DNA of 64,000 nt from Pseudomonas sp. QS1027 (GTDB lineage Bacteria > Pseudomonadota > Gammaproteobacteria > Pseudomonadales > Pseudomonadaceae): assembly GCF_002814235.1 (NCBI RefSeq), contig NZ_PHSU01000009.1, positions 141,920 to 205,919 on the forward strand. Reading direction: 5' to 3'. A model generated the notes under the pieces. That model saw only the letters and a program-made list of their open reading frames with translations, searched no databases and had not been told where the DNA came from. Of the stretch, positions 8,659 through 22,775 are shown one piece after another. Made by a program: the position numbers and the translations under genes. Each line of letters begins with the position of its first letter. Position 1 is the stretch's first letter.

Positions 8659-8808
8659 GAGGGGGCTCCAGGGAAGTGGCCAATGGTCCTTATCTGGAGC
8701 CGAGCGTGGGTTTTATCAAGCCTTGTCGCATGCCCTCACATTTTCAGCCGCCGGAGTTCGGGCCGGGAACCTAGTCTGGGAGAGCGCACCGTCAGTCGGA
8801 TGGGCTTC

Positions 8809-8863
8809 ATAGCAAATTGCGATATTCCGATGTCGGGTTTAATCTCCATAGCAAGATGCGATA
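8809..8863. repeat. Duplicated operator-like repeat in front of higBA
   Basis: Two 16-bp direct repeats, ATAGCAAATTGCGATA (8809-8824) and ATAGCAAGATGCGATA (8848-8863), are 14/16 identical and start 39 bp apart. The first contains the small palindrome GCAA-A-TTGC. A possible promoter, TTGCGA (8817-8822) and TTTAAT (8838-8843), lies between and over them, with a rather short 15-bp spacer. This placement fits autorepression by the HigA antitoxin or the HigBA complex (inference). The second repeat ends beside the higB RBS, AAGGA (8863-8867). Confidence 0.6.
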
Positions 8864-8873
8864 AGGACATTGC

Positions 8874-9167
8874 ATGCATGTAATTACCGAGAAGCGTATT
8901 TGGGAAGCCAAGGGCCGTTGGCCCGACTCAGCCTCTGCGCTGGATGTGTGGTATCGCCGGATCAGAAATTGTCGTCCGGCCAATTTTGCGGCGATGAAAG
9001 CCATATTTCCGGCAACGGACAAGGTGGGGGATTTCCATGTGTTCGATATCGGTGGGAACAAGCTGCGCCTGATCGCGGTGGTGCACTACACGGCACACCG
9101 GCTCTATATCAAGCATGTGCTTGATCATCGTGAATATGACAAGGGTAAATGGAGGGAGGAGCGTTGA
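8874..9167 (+). CDS. higB: HigB-type mRNA interferase toxin
   Basis: 97 aa, the normal size of the HigB_toxin family (RelE-like fold). Matching features are the basic N terminus, the central DKVGDFHVFDIGGNKLRLIA and HRLYIKHVLDHREYDKGKW near the C terminus. It should cleave mRNA on the ribosome when free of antitoxin. AAGGA lies 6 bases before ATG 8874. The stop overlaps the antitoxin start by one base (TGATG), with the toxin first, the usual order for higBA. Function is by family; activity of this copy is untested. Confidence 0.88.
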   Translation: MHVITEKRIWEAKGRWPDSASALDVWYRRIRNCRPANFAAMKAIFPATDKVGDFHVFDIGGNKLRLIAVVHYTAHRLYIKHVLDHREYDKGKWREER

Positions 9168-9568
9168 TGAACGTCATGACCCAACAGGCTTTCGAGCACT
9201 GGCACTTCGTCGAGCCGTTGCTGCGCAAGCCGAAAACCGAAGCCGACTATGATGTGTTGGTCGGCGTGCTCGATGAATTGCTTGAACTGATCGGCGAGGA
9301 TGAGTCGAGCCCGCTCATGAGCCTGGTGGATATCCTCAGTGACTATATCGAGGCATACGACCATGAGCACCGGCCGATGCCGGTGGCCAGTGGGGCCGAT
9401 GTACTGCGGGAGATGATGCGTGAACATGGCTTGAACCAGAGCGACCTGCCCGGGGTCGGGCCGCAATCGGTGGTTTCCGAGATACTCAGCGGCAAGCGCA
9501 AGCTCAACCTGCGCCAGATCCGCTGGCTGGCTGAGCACTTTGGGGTGTCGGAGCAGACCTTTATCTGA
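9167..9568 (+). CDS. higA: HigA-type antitoxin with C-terminal HTH (Xre family)
   Basis: 133 aa. The N-terminal half is acidic and helical (likely the toxin-binding part); the C-terminal half, from about residue 75, is a helix-turn-helix, with LREMMREHGLNQSDLP and VVSEILSGKRKLNLRQIRWLAEHFGVS. It should neutralise HigB and repress the operon, probably through the 8809-8863 repeats. ATG 9167 overlaps the higB stop; GGAGGGAGGA (9151-9160) is a strong RBS. It ends 6 bp before the convergent selO stop. Confidence 0.88.
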   Translation: MNVMTQQAFEHWHFVEPLLRKPKTEADYDVLVGVLDELLELIGEDESSPLMSLVDILSDYIEAYDHEHRPMPVASGADVLREMMREHGLNQSDLPGVGPQSVVSEILSGKRKLNLRQIRWLAEHFGVSEQTFI

Positions 9569-9574
9569 GCCGGC

Positions 9575-11101
<1,527 letters not shown>

Positions 11102-11137
11102 TCATGCAAACGGCATGGGCGCCGCGTCTGTCAGGTC

Positions 11138-14494
<3,357 letters not shown>

Positions 14495-14530
14495 AAGTAC
14501 CGGTCAAGCAGCGTGAAGAAAGTGGGCAGT

Positions 14531-16273
14531 TTAGAGGAAGAGACCCGGACCCGGGCGACTTCCTTCGGGGAATCTGACGCCGACTTTGCCGATCTTGTTC
14601 CCGTCCATGACCGCGACAGTCCACAAGGTGTTGTTCCACTCCACCTGGTCGCCGACGATCGGCGCGCCGCCGACCTTGTGGGCGATGAAGCTGCCCAGCG
14701 GAGTATTCGGGTCGACGCCTTCGAGTTTCAGGCCATAGAGCGCCGAGACCGCGCCCAGCTGGGCGTCGCCTTCGAGGACGAAGTCGCCGAAGAAGCGCAG
14801 GTCGAGCCCGCGTTGCGGCGCCTGGCTGAACAGCTTGCCGAGGGCCGGGAGGTTGTGTTCGTGACCGATCACGCAGAGCAGGTCATCGACTTCCAGGGTG
14901 GTACTACCCGACGGATGGAGCAGTTGCTGGCCACGGAACAGCGCGGCGATACGCGTACCTTCAGGCATTTTCAGCTCGCGCAGGGCGGCGCCGATACACC
15001 ATTTTTCAGCACCCAGGCGATAGACGAAGAGCTCCCATTCGCTGGTGACATGCACTTCCAGGGCGGCCCGGGAGATCGGTGCCGGTTCCGGCGGGACCGT
15101 GACCTTCAGCAGCTTGGCCACCCACGGCAGGCTGGTGCCTTGCACCAGCAGCGACACCAGCACGATAAAGAACGCCAGGTTGAAGTACAGCTGCGCATGG
15201 GGCAGGCCGGCCATCAGCGGGAACACCGCGAGAATGATCGGGACCGCGCCGCGCAGGCCGACCCAGGAGATAAACGCCTTTTCCCGGCCATGGAAGGCCT
15301 TGAACGGCAGCAGCCCGACCAGCACCGACAGCGGCCGGGCGAACAGGATCATCCACAGTGCCAGGCCCAGGGCCGGCAGGGCGATGGGCAGCAGGTCATG
15401 GGGCGTGACCAGCAGGCCCAGCACCAGGAACATGCCGATCTGCGCCAGCCAGGCCATGCCGTCGAGCATGTGCAGGATGCCGTGGCGACTGCGCACCGGA
15501 CGGTTGCCGATCACCAGGCCGCACAGGTACACGGCGAGGAAGCCGCTGCCGTGCAGGGCGTTGGTCAGGGCGAAGACCACCAGGCCGCCGCTGATCACCA
15601 GGATCGGGTAGAGGCCGTTGGCCAGGTTGATGCGGTTGACCAGTTGCAGCATCAGCCAGCCGCCACCGAGGCCGATGATGCCGCCGATGCCGAATTCGCG
15701 AATCAGATGGCCGAGCAGGCTCCAGTGCAGGCCGGTCTGGCCGCTGGCGAGCATGTCGATCAGGGTCACGGTGAGAAACACCGCCATCGGGTCGTTACTG
15801 CCCGACTCGATTTCCAGGCTGGCGGTGACCCGTTCGTTCAGGCCCTTGCCGCCCAGCAGCGAGAATACCGCCGCGGCGTCCGTGGAACCGACGATGGCGC
15901 CGATCAGCAGGCCCTGGATGATATTCAGGTTGAACAGCCAGGCGGCGGCCATGCCGGTCAGGCCGGTGGTGATCAGCACCCCGACGGTGGCCAGCGACAA
16001 CGCCGGCCACAACGCCACGCGGAAACTCGCGACCCGCGTGCGCAGGCCGCCGTCGAGCAGGATCACGGCGAGGGCGAGGTTACCGACCAGGTAGGCGGTG
16101 GGGTAGTTGTCGAAGATGATGCCGCCGCCGTCGACGCCGGCGCTCATGCCCACAGCGAGGATGATCACCAGGATCGGGATGCCGAGGCGCGAGGACAGCG
16201 AGCTCACCAGGATACTTGCGCCTACCAGCAACGCGCCGATCAAGAACAGGCTGTTGATGGTCGTCGCATTCAA
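14531..16273 (-). CDS. nhaP2: K+/H+ antiporter NhaP2 (CPA1 family)
   Basis: 580 aa if translation begins at the TTG at 16273 ([16 protein letters not shown]); GGAG lies 8 bases before it and this length matches the known NhaP2 family as I recall it. About 12-13 membrane spans carry the CPA1 core, including [12 protein letters not shown] and [12 protein letters not shown], whose Asp-Pro is the ion site. The C-terminal part has an RCK_C-like and a transporter-associated domain (AGALRE-type [20 protein letters not shown]). It exchanges K+ for H+ across the inner membrane. The in-frame ORF to 16321 has no better start. Confidence 0.9.
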   Translation of the reverse strand: MNATTINSLFLIGALLVGASILVSSLSSRLGIPILVIILAVGMSAGVDGGGIIFDNYPTAYLVGNLALAVILLDGGLRTRVASFRVALWPALSLATVGVLITTGLTGMAAAWLFNLNIIQGLLIGAIVGSTDAAAVFSLLGGKGLNERVTASLEIESGSNDPMAVFLTVTLIDMLASGQTGLHWSLLGHLIREFGIGGIIGLGGGWLMLQLVNRINLANGLYPILVISGGLVVFALTNALHGSGFLAVYLCGLVIGNRPVRSRHGILHMLDGMAWLAQIGMFLVLGLLVTPHDLLPIALPALGLALWMILFARPLSVLVGLLPFKAFHGREKAFISWVGLRGAVPIILAVFPLMAGLPHAQLYFNLAFFIVLVSLLVQGTSLPWVAKLLKVTVPPEPAPISRAALEVHVTSEWELFVYRLGAEKWCIGAALRELKMPEGTRIAALFRGQQLLHPSGSTTLEVDDLLCVIGHEHNLPALGKLFSQAPQRGLDLRFFGDFVLEGDAQLGAVSALYGLKLEGVDPNTPLGSFIAHKVGGAPIVGDQVEWNNTLWTVAVMDGNKIGKVGVRFPEGSRPGPGLFL

Positions 16274-16375
16274 AGGCAGTACTCCAGGAAAGCTTGCAAA
16301 GGCTGGGCGCAGACTGACCATGCAGTCTGCGTGCCAGCGATTCTAACCTGTTGAAATGTACCGCTGTCAAAAGCT

Positions 16376-18178
16376 TTAGAACCAGGCGTCCTGCATCGAC
16401 AGGCAGGTATCGTCCCGGGCTTCGAGAATGGCCAGCTCATGATGGCAGCCCGGTACTTCCCAGGTGAGGAAGTAGCGCGCGGCTTGCAGCTTGCCTTTGT
16501 AGAAGGGCAGGTCCGCCGGATTGCCCCTGGCCAGGCCTTCCTCGGCCCGCACTGCCTGTTCCAGCCAACGCCAGCCGATGACCGTGTGGCCGAACGCCTT
16601 GAGGTACAGCGCCGAGTTGGCGAGGCTGCTGTTGACCTTGCCCTGGGCCAGGTCGGTCAGCAGGCCGATGGTCACGCTTTGCAGGCGTGCGACCAGATCC
16701 TCCAGGGGTTGGCGCAGGGCATCCAGGGAGGAATGGGCGGCAGCGCGTTTTGCCGTGTCGGCGATCAGTCGGACCAGCTGCTTCAAGCCCGCGCCGCCGT
16801 TCTGCGCCAGCTTGCGCCCCAGCAGGTCGAGGGACTGGATGCCGTGGGTGCCTTCGTGAATCGGGTTCAGCCGGTTGTCGCGGTAGTACTGCTCCACCGG
16901 GTATTCGCGGGTGTAGCCGTGGCCGCCGAGAATCTGGATCGCCAGTTCGTTGGCCTTCAGGCAGAACTCCGAGGGCCAGGATTTGACGATGGGCGTCAGC
17001 AGGTCGAGCAGTTCATGGGCCTGGCGGCGTTCTATCTCGCAGGTCAGTGTGGTGGTGTCATCGAACAGCCGTGCGGCGTACAGGCCGAGGTCGAAGGCGC
17101 CTTCGACGTAGGCCTTCTGGGTCAGCAGCATGCGTTTGACGTCGGCGTGCTGGACGATCGAAACCGGTGCGGTGCTCGGGTCCTTGCTGTCGGGCAGGCG
17201 GCCCTGCGGGCGTTCCCGGGCGTATTCCAGGGAATACAGGTAACCGGCATAGCCGAGCATCACCGCGCCCATGCCGACGCCGATCCGCGCTTCGTTCATC
17301 ATCTGGAACATGTAGCTCAGGCCCTGGTGCGGCTTGCCCACCAGATAGCCGACACAGTTGCCGTTATCGCCGAAGTTCAGCGCCGTGGAGGTGGTGCCGC
17401 GCCAGCCCATCTTGTGGAACAGCCCGGCCAGCAGGACATCGTTGCGCGGGCCGAGGCTGCCGTCGTCGTTGACCAGGAACTTGGGCACGATAAACAGCGA
17501 AATACCCTTCACTCCGGGCGGTGCGTCCGGCAGCTTGGCGAGGACCATGTGCACGATGTTTTCCGACAGCGGGTGGTCGCCGCCGGAGATAAAGATCTTG
17601 TTGCCCTTGAGCCGGTAGCTGCCGTCGGCGGCCGGTTCGGCGCGGGTGCGGATATCCGACAGCGAAGATCCGGCGTGGGGCTCGGTCAGGGCCATGGTGC
17701 CGAAGAAGCGGCCGTCGATCATCGGTTGCAGGAAGCGGCGTTTTTGCTCGTCGCTGCCGAAGCTCTCGATCAGGTTCGCCGCGCCCATGGTCAGGAACGG
17801 GTAGGAGGTCGAAGCGGCGTTGGCTGACTGGAAGTGGGCGAAGCAGGCCTGGGACAGCAGGGTCGGCAGCTGCATGCCGCCCTCTTCGAAACTGCGCGCG
17901 GCGTTGAGAAAGCCGGCTTCGAGGAAGGCGTCGACGGCGGGTTTCACTTCCGGGATCAGGATGGCTTCGCCGTTTTCGTAGCGCGGTTCGTTTTCGTCGT
18001 TCTTGCGGTTGTGCGGGGCGAAGAACTTCTCGGCGATGGTGCGGGCGGTGCCGATGGCGGCATCGAAGGTTTCCCGGGAGTGCTCGGCGAATCGCTCGCG
18101 CTGGGTCAGGCCCTCGGCATCGAGGACTTCGTACAGCTCGAAAGCCAGATTGCGGGAACTGAGCAGCATCTCGGACAT
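16376..18178 (-). CDS. Acyl-CoA dehydrogenase (DmdC-like long form)
   Basis: 600 aa, about 200 longer than ordinary acyl-CoA dehydrogenases, with the extended N and C termini of the PA5020/DmdC-like group. FAD and substrate segments are visible: FFGTMALTEPHAGSSLSDIRT split by normal spacing, GNKIFISGGDHP, and the C-terminal ILGGHGYTREYPVEQYYRD. The catalytic Glu is probably that of NPIHEGTHGIQSLDLLGRK. It oxidises an acyl-CoA at C2-C3, passing electrons to ETF; the natural substrate is not evident. ATG 18178 was used (MSEMLLSSRN). Confidence 0.88.
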   Translation of the reverse strand: MSEMLLSSRNLAFELYEVLDAEGLTQRERFAEHSRETFDAAIGTARTIAEKFFAPHNRKNDENEPRYENGEAILIPEVKPAVDAFLEAGFLNAARSFEEGGMQLPTLLSQACFAHFQSANAASTSYPFLTMGAANLIESFGSDEQKRRFLQPMIDGRFFGTMALTEPHAGSSLSDIRTRAEPAADGSYRLKGNKIFISGGDHPLSENIVHMVLAKLPDAPPGVKGISLFIVPKFLVNDDGSLGPRNDVLLAGLFHKMGWRGTTSTALNFGDNGNCVGYLVGKPHQGLSYMFQMMNEARIGVGMGAVMLGYAGYLYSLEYARERPQGRLPDSKDPSTAPVSIVQHADVKRMLLTQKAYVEGAFDLGLYAARLFDDTTTLTCEIERRQAHELLDLLTPIVKSWPSEFCLKANELAIQILGGHGYTREYPVEQYYRDNRLNPIHEGTHGIQSLDLLGRKLAQNGGAGLKQLVRLIADTAKRAAAHSSLDALRQPLEDLVARLQSVTIGLLTDLAQGKVNSSLANSALYLKAFGHTVIGWRWLEQAVRAEEGLARGNPADLPFYKGKLQAARYFLTWEVPGCHHELAILEARDDTCLSMQDAWF

Positions 18179-18297
18179 GGCGGCCTACCTGTGGGGGAGT
18201 GCGCCGAGTCTAGGCGGCTGAATAAGCGGTGCCTAGCAAGATTGATGTGGGTGATGGAGGGGCAGAATTCAGGGAGGTGTGTTGTCGGGACGGGCCT

Positions 18298-18354
18298 CTT
18301 CGCGGGCAAGCTCCGCTCCCACAAGTTCTGTGGGAGCGGAGCTTGCCCGCGAAG
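18298..18354. repeat. REP palindrome (Pseudomonas type) between the acyl-CoA dehydrogenase gene and putA
   Basis: Perfect 26-bp inverted arms, 18298-18323 and 18329-18354, around a 5-base loop (AGTTC). The arm core reads CTTCGCGGGCAAGCTC. It is the typical bipartite Pseudomonas intergenic palindrome and lies 13 bp after the putA stop, where it may also act as a transcript end. Confidence 0.85.
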
Positions 18355-18367
18355 GCGGTTTCCGTTC

Positions 18368-21300
18368 TTAACCGATAGTCATCAGGCTGGCGTTACCGCC
18401 TGCCGCCGCGGTGTTGACACTCAACGCCCGCTCGATCACCAGGCGTTCCAGCGCAATGCCGGTTTCGCCCTGGGACAAGCCGTGCACACCGACAATCGCG
18501 CCACTGCGCTGGGCAATCTGCTGGCAAACCCCACGCAACTGGTCGGAATGGCCGTGATGCAGCACCGCGTCGAACAGCACCTCGTCCTTGGTCCAATCAG
18601 CCACACGCTGGATGCGCGCCTGCACTTCTTTCGGCAAGTGTGCGTAGAGCGCCTTGGTCGATTCACCTTCCGGCCAGACCGCCGAGCCGCCCACGGCCAA
18701 TACCGCCGCCAGTTGCGTCAGCAGGTCGCCTTCGATATCCGCCAGGCACAGCACATGCTCGCGCGGCAGGATCGCGTAGCTATTGCGCTCGCCGGTCGGG
18801 CCGTTGAGCACACGGGTAATCCCGCTTTGCGACTGCGCCGCGAAGGTCACGCACAGCGCCCCGAGGTCCGCCAGCTTCTGGCTCTCGGCCCAGGCTTGCA
18901 GGGCGTGGAGCGGCTTGAGCAGCACTTCGCGCAGACGCACATCCGGTGCGACCAGGGCATCGCCCCGAGCGAAGGATTGTTCGATGGCATCTGTCGGCCG
19001 GGTCGACAGCAGGCGATACAGGTACAGCGGCCCACCGGCTTTCGGCCCTGTGCCCGACAAACCTTCGCCGCCGAACGGTTGCACGCCGACCACGGCGCCG
19101 ACGATATTGCGGTTCACATAGACGTTACCGGCATGGACATTGTCGATCACCTTGGCGATGGTCTCGTCGATGCGGGTATGCACGCCGAGGGTCAGGCCGT
19201 AGCCGGAGGCATTGATCTGCGCGATCAACTGGTCGATGTCCTTGCGCTTGTAGCGCACCACGTGCAGCACCGGGCCGAAGATCTCCCGCTGCAGTTCGTC
19301 GAGGCTTTCCAGTTCGATCAGGGTCGGCATCACGAAGGTGCCGCGCTTGCATTCCTCGCCGTCGGCGATGGCCACCTGATAGACCGCGCGGCCTTTGTCG
19401 CGCATGGCCTGGATATGTTTCTCGATGCCGGCCTTGGCTTCGGCGTCGATCACCGGGCCGATATCCACCGACAGGCGTTCCGGGTTGCCCAGGCGACATT
19501 CAGCCATGGCGCCCTTGAGCATTTCGATCACGCGGTCGGCGGAGTCTTCCTGCAGGCACAAGACGCGCAGGGCCGAGCAGCGTTGGCCGGCGCTGTCGAA
19601 GGCCGAGGACACGACATCGATCACCACCTGTTCGGTCAGTGCCGAGGAGTCGACGATCATCGCGTTCTGCCCGCCGGTTTCGGCGATCAGCGGAATCGGT
19701 CGGCCCTGGCTGTCGAGGCGACCGGCGACATTGCGTTGCAGCAGGCGCGCCACTTCGGTGGAGCCGGTGAACATCACGCCCTTGACCCGCTCGTCGCCCA
19801 CCAGGCGCGCGCCGACGGTTTCACCGCGACCTGGCAGCAGTTGCACCACGCCTTCGGGAATCCCGGCTTCGAGCAGCAGGCGCACGGCCTGGGCGGCGAT
19901 CAGCGGGGTCTGTTCGGCAGGCTTGGCGAGGACCGGGTTGCCGGCCGCCAGTGCCGCGGCCACCTGGCCGCTGAAGATCGCCAGCGGGAAGTTCCACGGG
20001 CTGATGCAGACCACCGGGCCCAGCGGGCGGTGGGCGTCGTTGCTGAAATCGTTGCGTGCCTGGACCGCGTAGTAACGCAGGAAGTCCACGGCTTCGCGCA
20101 CTTCGGCGATGGCGTTGGCGTAGGTCTTGCCGGCTTCACGGACCAGCAGGCCCATCAGCGGCTGGATCTCGCCTTCCATCAGGTCGGCGGCACGTTCCAG
20201 GATTGCCGCGCGTTCGCCCGGCGGGGTGGCCTGCCAGATCGGTGCGGCATTCAGGGCGCACTGGATCGCGTTGTCGGCGTCTTCGGCGGTGGCTTCCTGG
20301 ACATAACCGACCAGGTCGCGATGGTCCGACGGGTTGAGCACCGCCACCGGGGCTTCGGTGCTGGCGGCACAGCCCAGCAGCGGCACGGCTTTCCAGTCGT
20401 TGTGGGCGCTGGCCAGCAGGGCGCAGGAGAGCGACGCCAGGCGATGTTCGTTGGCCATGTCGATGCCGGCGGAGTTGGCCCGGTCACGACCGTAAAGGTC
20501 ACGCGGCAGCGGAATACGCGGGTGCGGCAGGCCGAAGCCGCCTTCCAGCGTCGCCATCTGCTCGATGCTGGCCACCGGATCGGCCACCAGTTCCTGAATC
20601 GAGATGGACTGGTCGGCAATACGGTTGACGAACGAGGTGTTGGCGCCGTTTTCCAGCAGGCGCCGGACCAGGTAGGCCAGCAGGGTTTCATGGGTGCCGA
20701 CCGGCGCGTACACACGGCACGGACGGTTCAGCTTGCCTTCGGAAACCTTGCCTACCACTTGTTCGTACAGTGGTTCGCCCATGCCGTGGAGGCACTGGAA
20801 TTCGTACTGGCCCGGGTAATAGTTCTGTCCGGCGATATGGTAGATGGCCGACAGGGTGTGGGCGTTATGGGTGGCGAACTGCGGGTAGATGACTTCCGGT
20901 ACCGACAGCAGCTTGCGTGCGCAGGCGATGTAGGAAACGTCGGTGTAGACCTTGCGGGTGTAGACCGGATAGCCCTCCAGGCCTTCGACCTGGGCGCGCT
21001 TGATCTCGCTGTCCCAGTACGCGCCCTTGACCAGGCGGATCATCAGGCGATGGCGGCTGCGACGAGCGAGGTCGATGACATAGTCGATCACATACGGGCA
21101 GCGTTTCTGGTAGGCCTGGATCACGAAACCGATGCCGTTCCAGCCGCTCAGTTGCGGTTCGAAGCACAGGCGTTCGAGCAGGTCCAGGGACAGCTCGAGG
21201 CGGTCGGCTTCTTCGGCGTCGATGTTCAGGCCGATGTCGTATTGCTTGGCCAGCAGGGTCAGCGCCAGCAGGCGCGGGTACAGCTCGTCCATCACCCGTT

Positions 21301-22321
21301 CGTACTGGGCACGGCTGTAGCGCGGGTGCAGGGCCGACAGCTTGATGGAGATGCCCGGGCCTTCGTAGATGCCGCGACCGTGGGAGGCCTTGCCGATGGA
21401 GTGGATAGCCTGCTCGTAGGACGCCAGGTATTTCTGCGCGTCGTGCTCGGTCAGGGCCGCCTCGCCGAGCATGTCGTAGGAATAACGGAAACCCTTGGCT
21501 TCGAAGCGGCTGGCGTTGGCCAGGGCTTCGGCGATGGTTTCGCCGGTGACGAACTGTTCGCCCATCAGGCGCATGGCCATGTCGACGCCCTTGCGGATCA
21601 TCGGCTCGCCGCTCTTGCCGATGATGCGGCTCAGGGACGAGGTCAGGCCGGTTTCGTTATGGGTGGCGACCAGCTTGCCGGTCAGCAGCAGGCCCCAGGT
21701 GGCGGCGTTGACGAACAGCGACGGGCTGTTGCCCAGGTGCGGCTGCCAGTTGCCGGTGCTGATCTTGTCGCGAATCAGCGCGTCGCGGGTGCCTTTGTCG
21801 GGGATGCGCAGCAGGGCTTCGGCCAGGCACATCAGTGCCACGCCTTCCTGGGACGACAGGGAAAACTCCTGCAGCAGGCCCTGAACAATCCCGGCACGGC
21901 CGCCGGCGCTCTTCTGGTTGCGCAGTTTTTCGGCAATCGAGGCGGCCAGCTTGTGGGTGGCTTCGGCCATGGCGGCCGGCAGGCGTGCCTGTTCCAGCAG
22001 CATCGGTACCACTTCCGGTTCCGGGCGGCGATAGGCAGCGGTGATGGCGGCGCGCAGCACCGATTGCGGGAGGATGCTTTCGGCGAATTCGAGGAAGCAT
22101 TGATGGGCGTGGTCGCTCGGGACGTCGCCGCTGTCTTCGGTGTCGCCACGGGACGAACCGTTGATTTCGCCCAGGGTTGCACCGCTCTCGAGCTTTTCCA
22201 GGTAATTGAAAATGGCTTGCTTGATCAGCCAATGGGGGGTGCGGTCAATCGAGTGGGCCGCGGCCTTCAGGCGCTCACGGGTCGGGTCGTCGAGTTTGAC
22301 CCCAAGGGTGGTCGTAGCCAT
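18368..22321 (-). CDS. putA: Trifunctional PutA: transcriptional repressor, proline dehydrogenase, P5C/glutamate-semialdehyde dehydrogenase
   Basis: 1317 aa. The N terminus (residues about 1-50, MATTTLGVKLDDPTRERLKA) is a ribbon-helix-helix DNA-binding domain, so this is the self-regulating form. The FAD-dependent proline dehydrogenase barrel spans about 190-570; the aldehyde dehydrogenase about 640-1110, with Glu in AETGGQNAM and the catalytic Cys in AGQRCSALR near residue 915. It oxidises proline to glutamate, delivering electrons to the quinone pool when membrane-bound. ATG 22321 starts exactly at the RHH; the longer frame to 22408 was rejected. Divergent from putP, with PutA-type sites between. 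Confidence 0.97.
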   Translation of the reverse strand: MATTTLGVKLDDPTRERLKAAAHSIDRTPHWLIKQAIFNYLEKLESGATLGEINGSSRGDTEDSGDVPSDHAHQCFLEFAESILPQSVLRAAITAAYRRPEPEVVPMLLEQARLPAAMAEATHKLAASIAEKLRNQKSAGGRAGIVQGLLQEFSLSSQEGVALMCLAEALLRIPDKGTRDALIRDKISTGNWQPHLGNSPSLFVNAATWGLLLTGKLVATHNETGLTSSLSRIIGKSGEPMIRKGVDMAMRLMGEQFVTGETIAEALANASRFEAKGFRYSYDMLGEAALTEHDAQKYLASYEQAIHSIGKASHGRGIYEGPGISIKLSALHPRYSRAQYERVMDELYPRLLALTLLAKQYDIGLNIDAEEADRLELSLDLLERLCFEPQLSGWNGIGFVIQAYQKRCPYVIDYVIDLARRSRHRLMIRLVKGAYWDSEIKRAQVEGLEGYPVYTRKVYTDVSYIACARKLLSVPEVIYPQFATHNAHTLSAIYHIAGQNYYPGQYEFQCLHGMGEPLYEQVVGKVSEGKLNRPCRVYAPVGTHETLLAYLVRRLLENGANTSFVNRIADQSISIQELVADPVASIEQMATLEGGFGLPHPRIPLPRDLYGRDRANSAGIDMANEHRLASLSCALLASAHNDWKAVPLLGCAASTEAPVAVLNPSDHRDLVGYVQEATAEDADNAIQCALNAAPIWQATPPGERAAILERAADLMEGEIQPLMGLLVREAGKTYANAIAEVREAVDFLRYYAVQARNDFSNDAHRPLGPVVCISPWNFPLAIFSGQVAAALAAGNPVLAKPAEQTPLIAAQAVRLLLEAGIPEGVVQLLPGRGETVGARLVGDERVKGVMFTGSTEVARLLQRNVAGRLDSQGRPIPLIAETGGQNAMIVDSSALTEQVVIDVVSSAFDSAGQRCSALRVLCLQEDSADRVIEMLKGAMAECRLGNPERLSVDIGPVIDAEAKAGIEKHIQAMRDKGRAVYQVAIADGEECKRGTFVMPTLIELESLDELQREIFGPVLHVVRYKRKDIDQLIAQINASGYGLTLGVHTRIDETIAKVIDNVHAGNVYVNRNIVGAVVGVQPFGGEGLSGTGPKAGGPLYLYRLLSTRPTDAIEQSFARGDALVAPDVRLREVLLKPLHALQAWAESQKLADLGALCVTFAAQSQSGITRVLNGPTGERNSYAILPREHVLCLADIEGDLLTQLAAVLAVGGSAVWPEGESTKALYAHLPKEVQARIQRVADWTKDEVLFDAVLHHGHSDQLRGVCQQIAQRSGAIVGVHGLSQGETGIALERLVIERALSVNTAAAGGNASLMTIG

Positions 22322-22775
22322 TTTCTTATCCTCATGGTTACCACGATGGCGTGGCATCAGCTGGTGGAAAGAGTAGCGCTGGCTTGATCGAGGTGCAACC
22401 GGGTGCAACCTGTTTTTTCAGGAAAAAACGGCGACAGATCAGGAATTATTTTCCCGCTTGCATTTGACGCCTTCAACTCGTGGGTTTCCGGGGGGCAAGG
22501 GTATTTCTCGCACTGAAAAGGGGCGGGAAATCGTCGGAAAATACGCAAAATTCAATAGGTGCAACTTATTTGGACAAAATGGGTTGCACCTTATTCGGGT
22601 TGTTGAATAGCATTCGCCGCCGCAGTGCAACCTCCTACGTGCCGTAGGTCGTGACTGGCGATTTTCCTGAGGGAATATCGGTCATAAATGCCTGCTGCGT
22701 TTAATCGTCTGACAAACATCATGCTTTGCGTCGGTCGGACCGCCGCTCAATAAAAACAATGCCAGGGATTTTTCA
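22322..22775. promoter_or_regulatory. putA-putP divergent control region with five PutA-type operator cores
   Basis: 454 bp without a gene. The PutA core GTTGCA (or its complement TGCAAC) occurs five times: 22394-22399, 22404-22409, 22560-22565, 22583-22588 (opposite orientation) and 22626-22631. The surrounding consensus reads about RGGTGCAACC. GTTGCA is the core reported for PutA binding in E. coli. Two sites lie near putA with 10-bp (one helical turn) spacing and three form a second group nearer the centre, consistent with PutA looping the DNA to repress both genes without proline. The putP RBS is CAGGGA shortly before 22776. Individual promoters were not fixed. Confidence 0.75.

Noticed and set aside
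17834..22387. Very long plus-strand ORF (1517 codons) opposite putA
   Set aside because: Shadow ORF caused by GC3 bias: its protein is rich in Gln, His, Gly and Val without domain pattern, while the minus strand has complete PutA.
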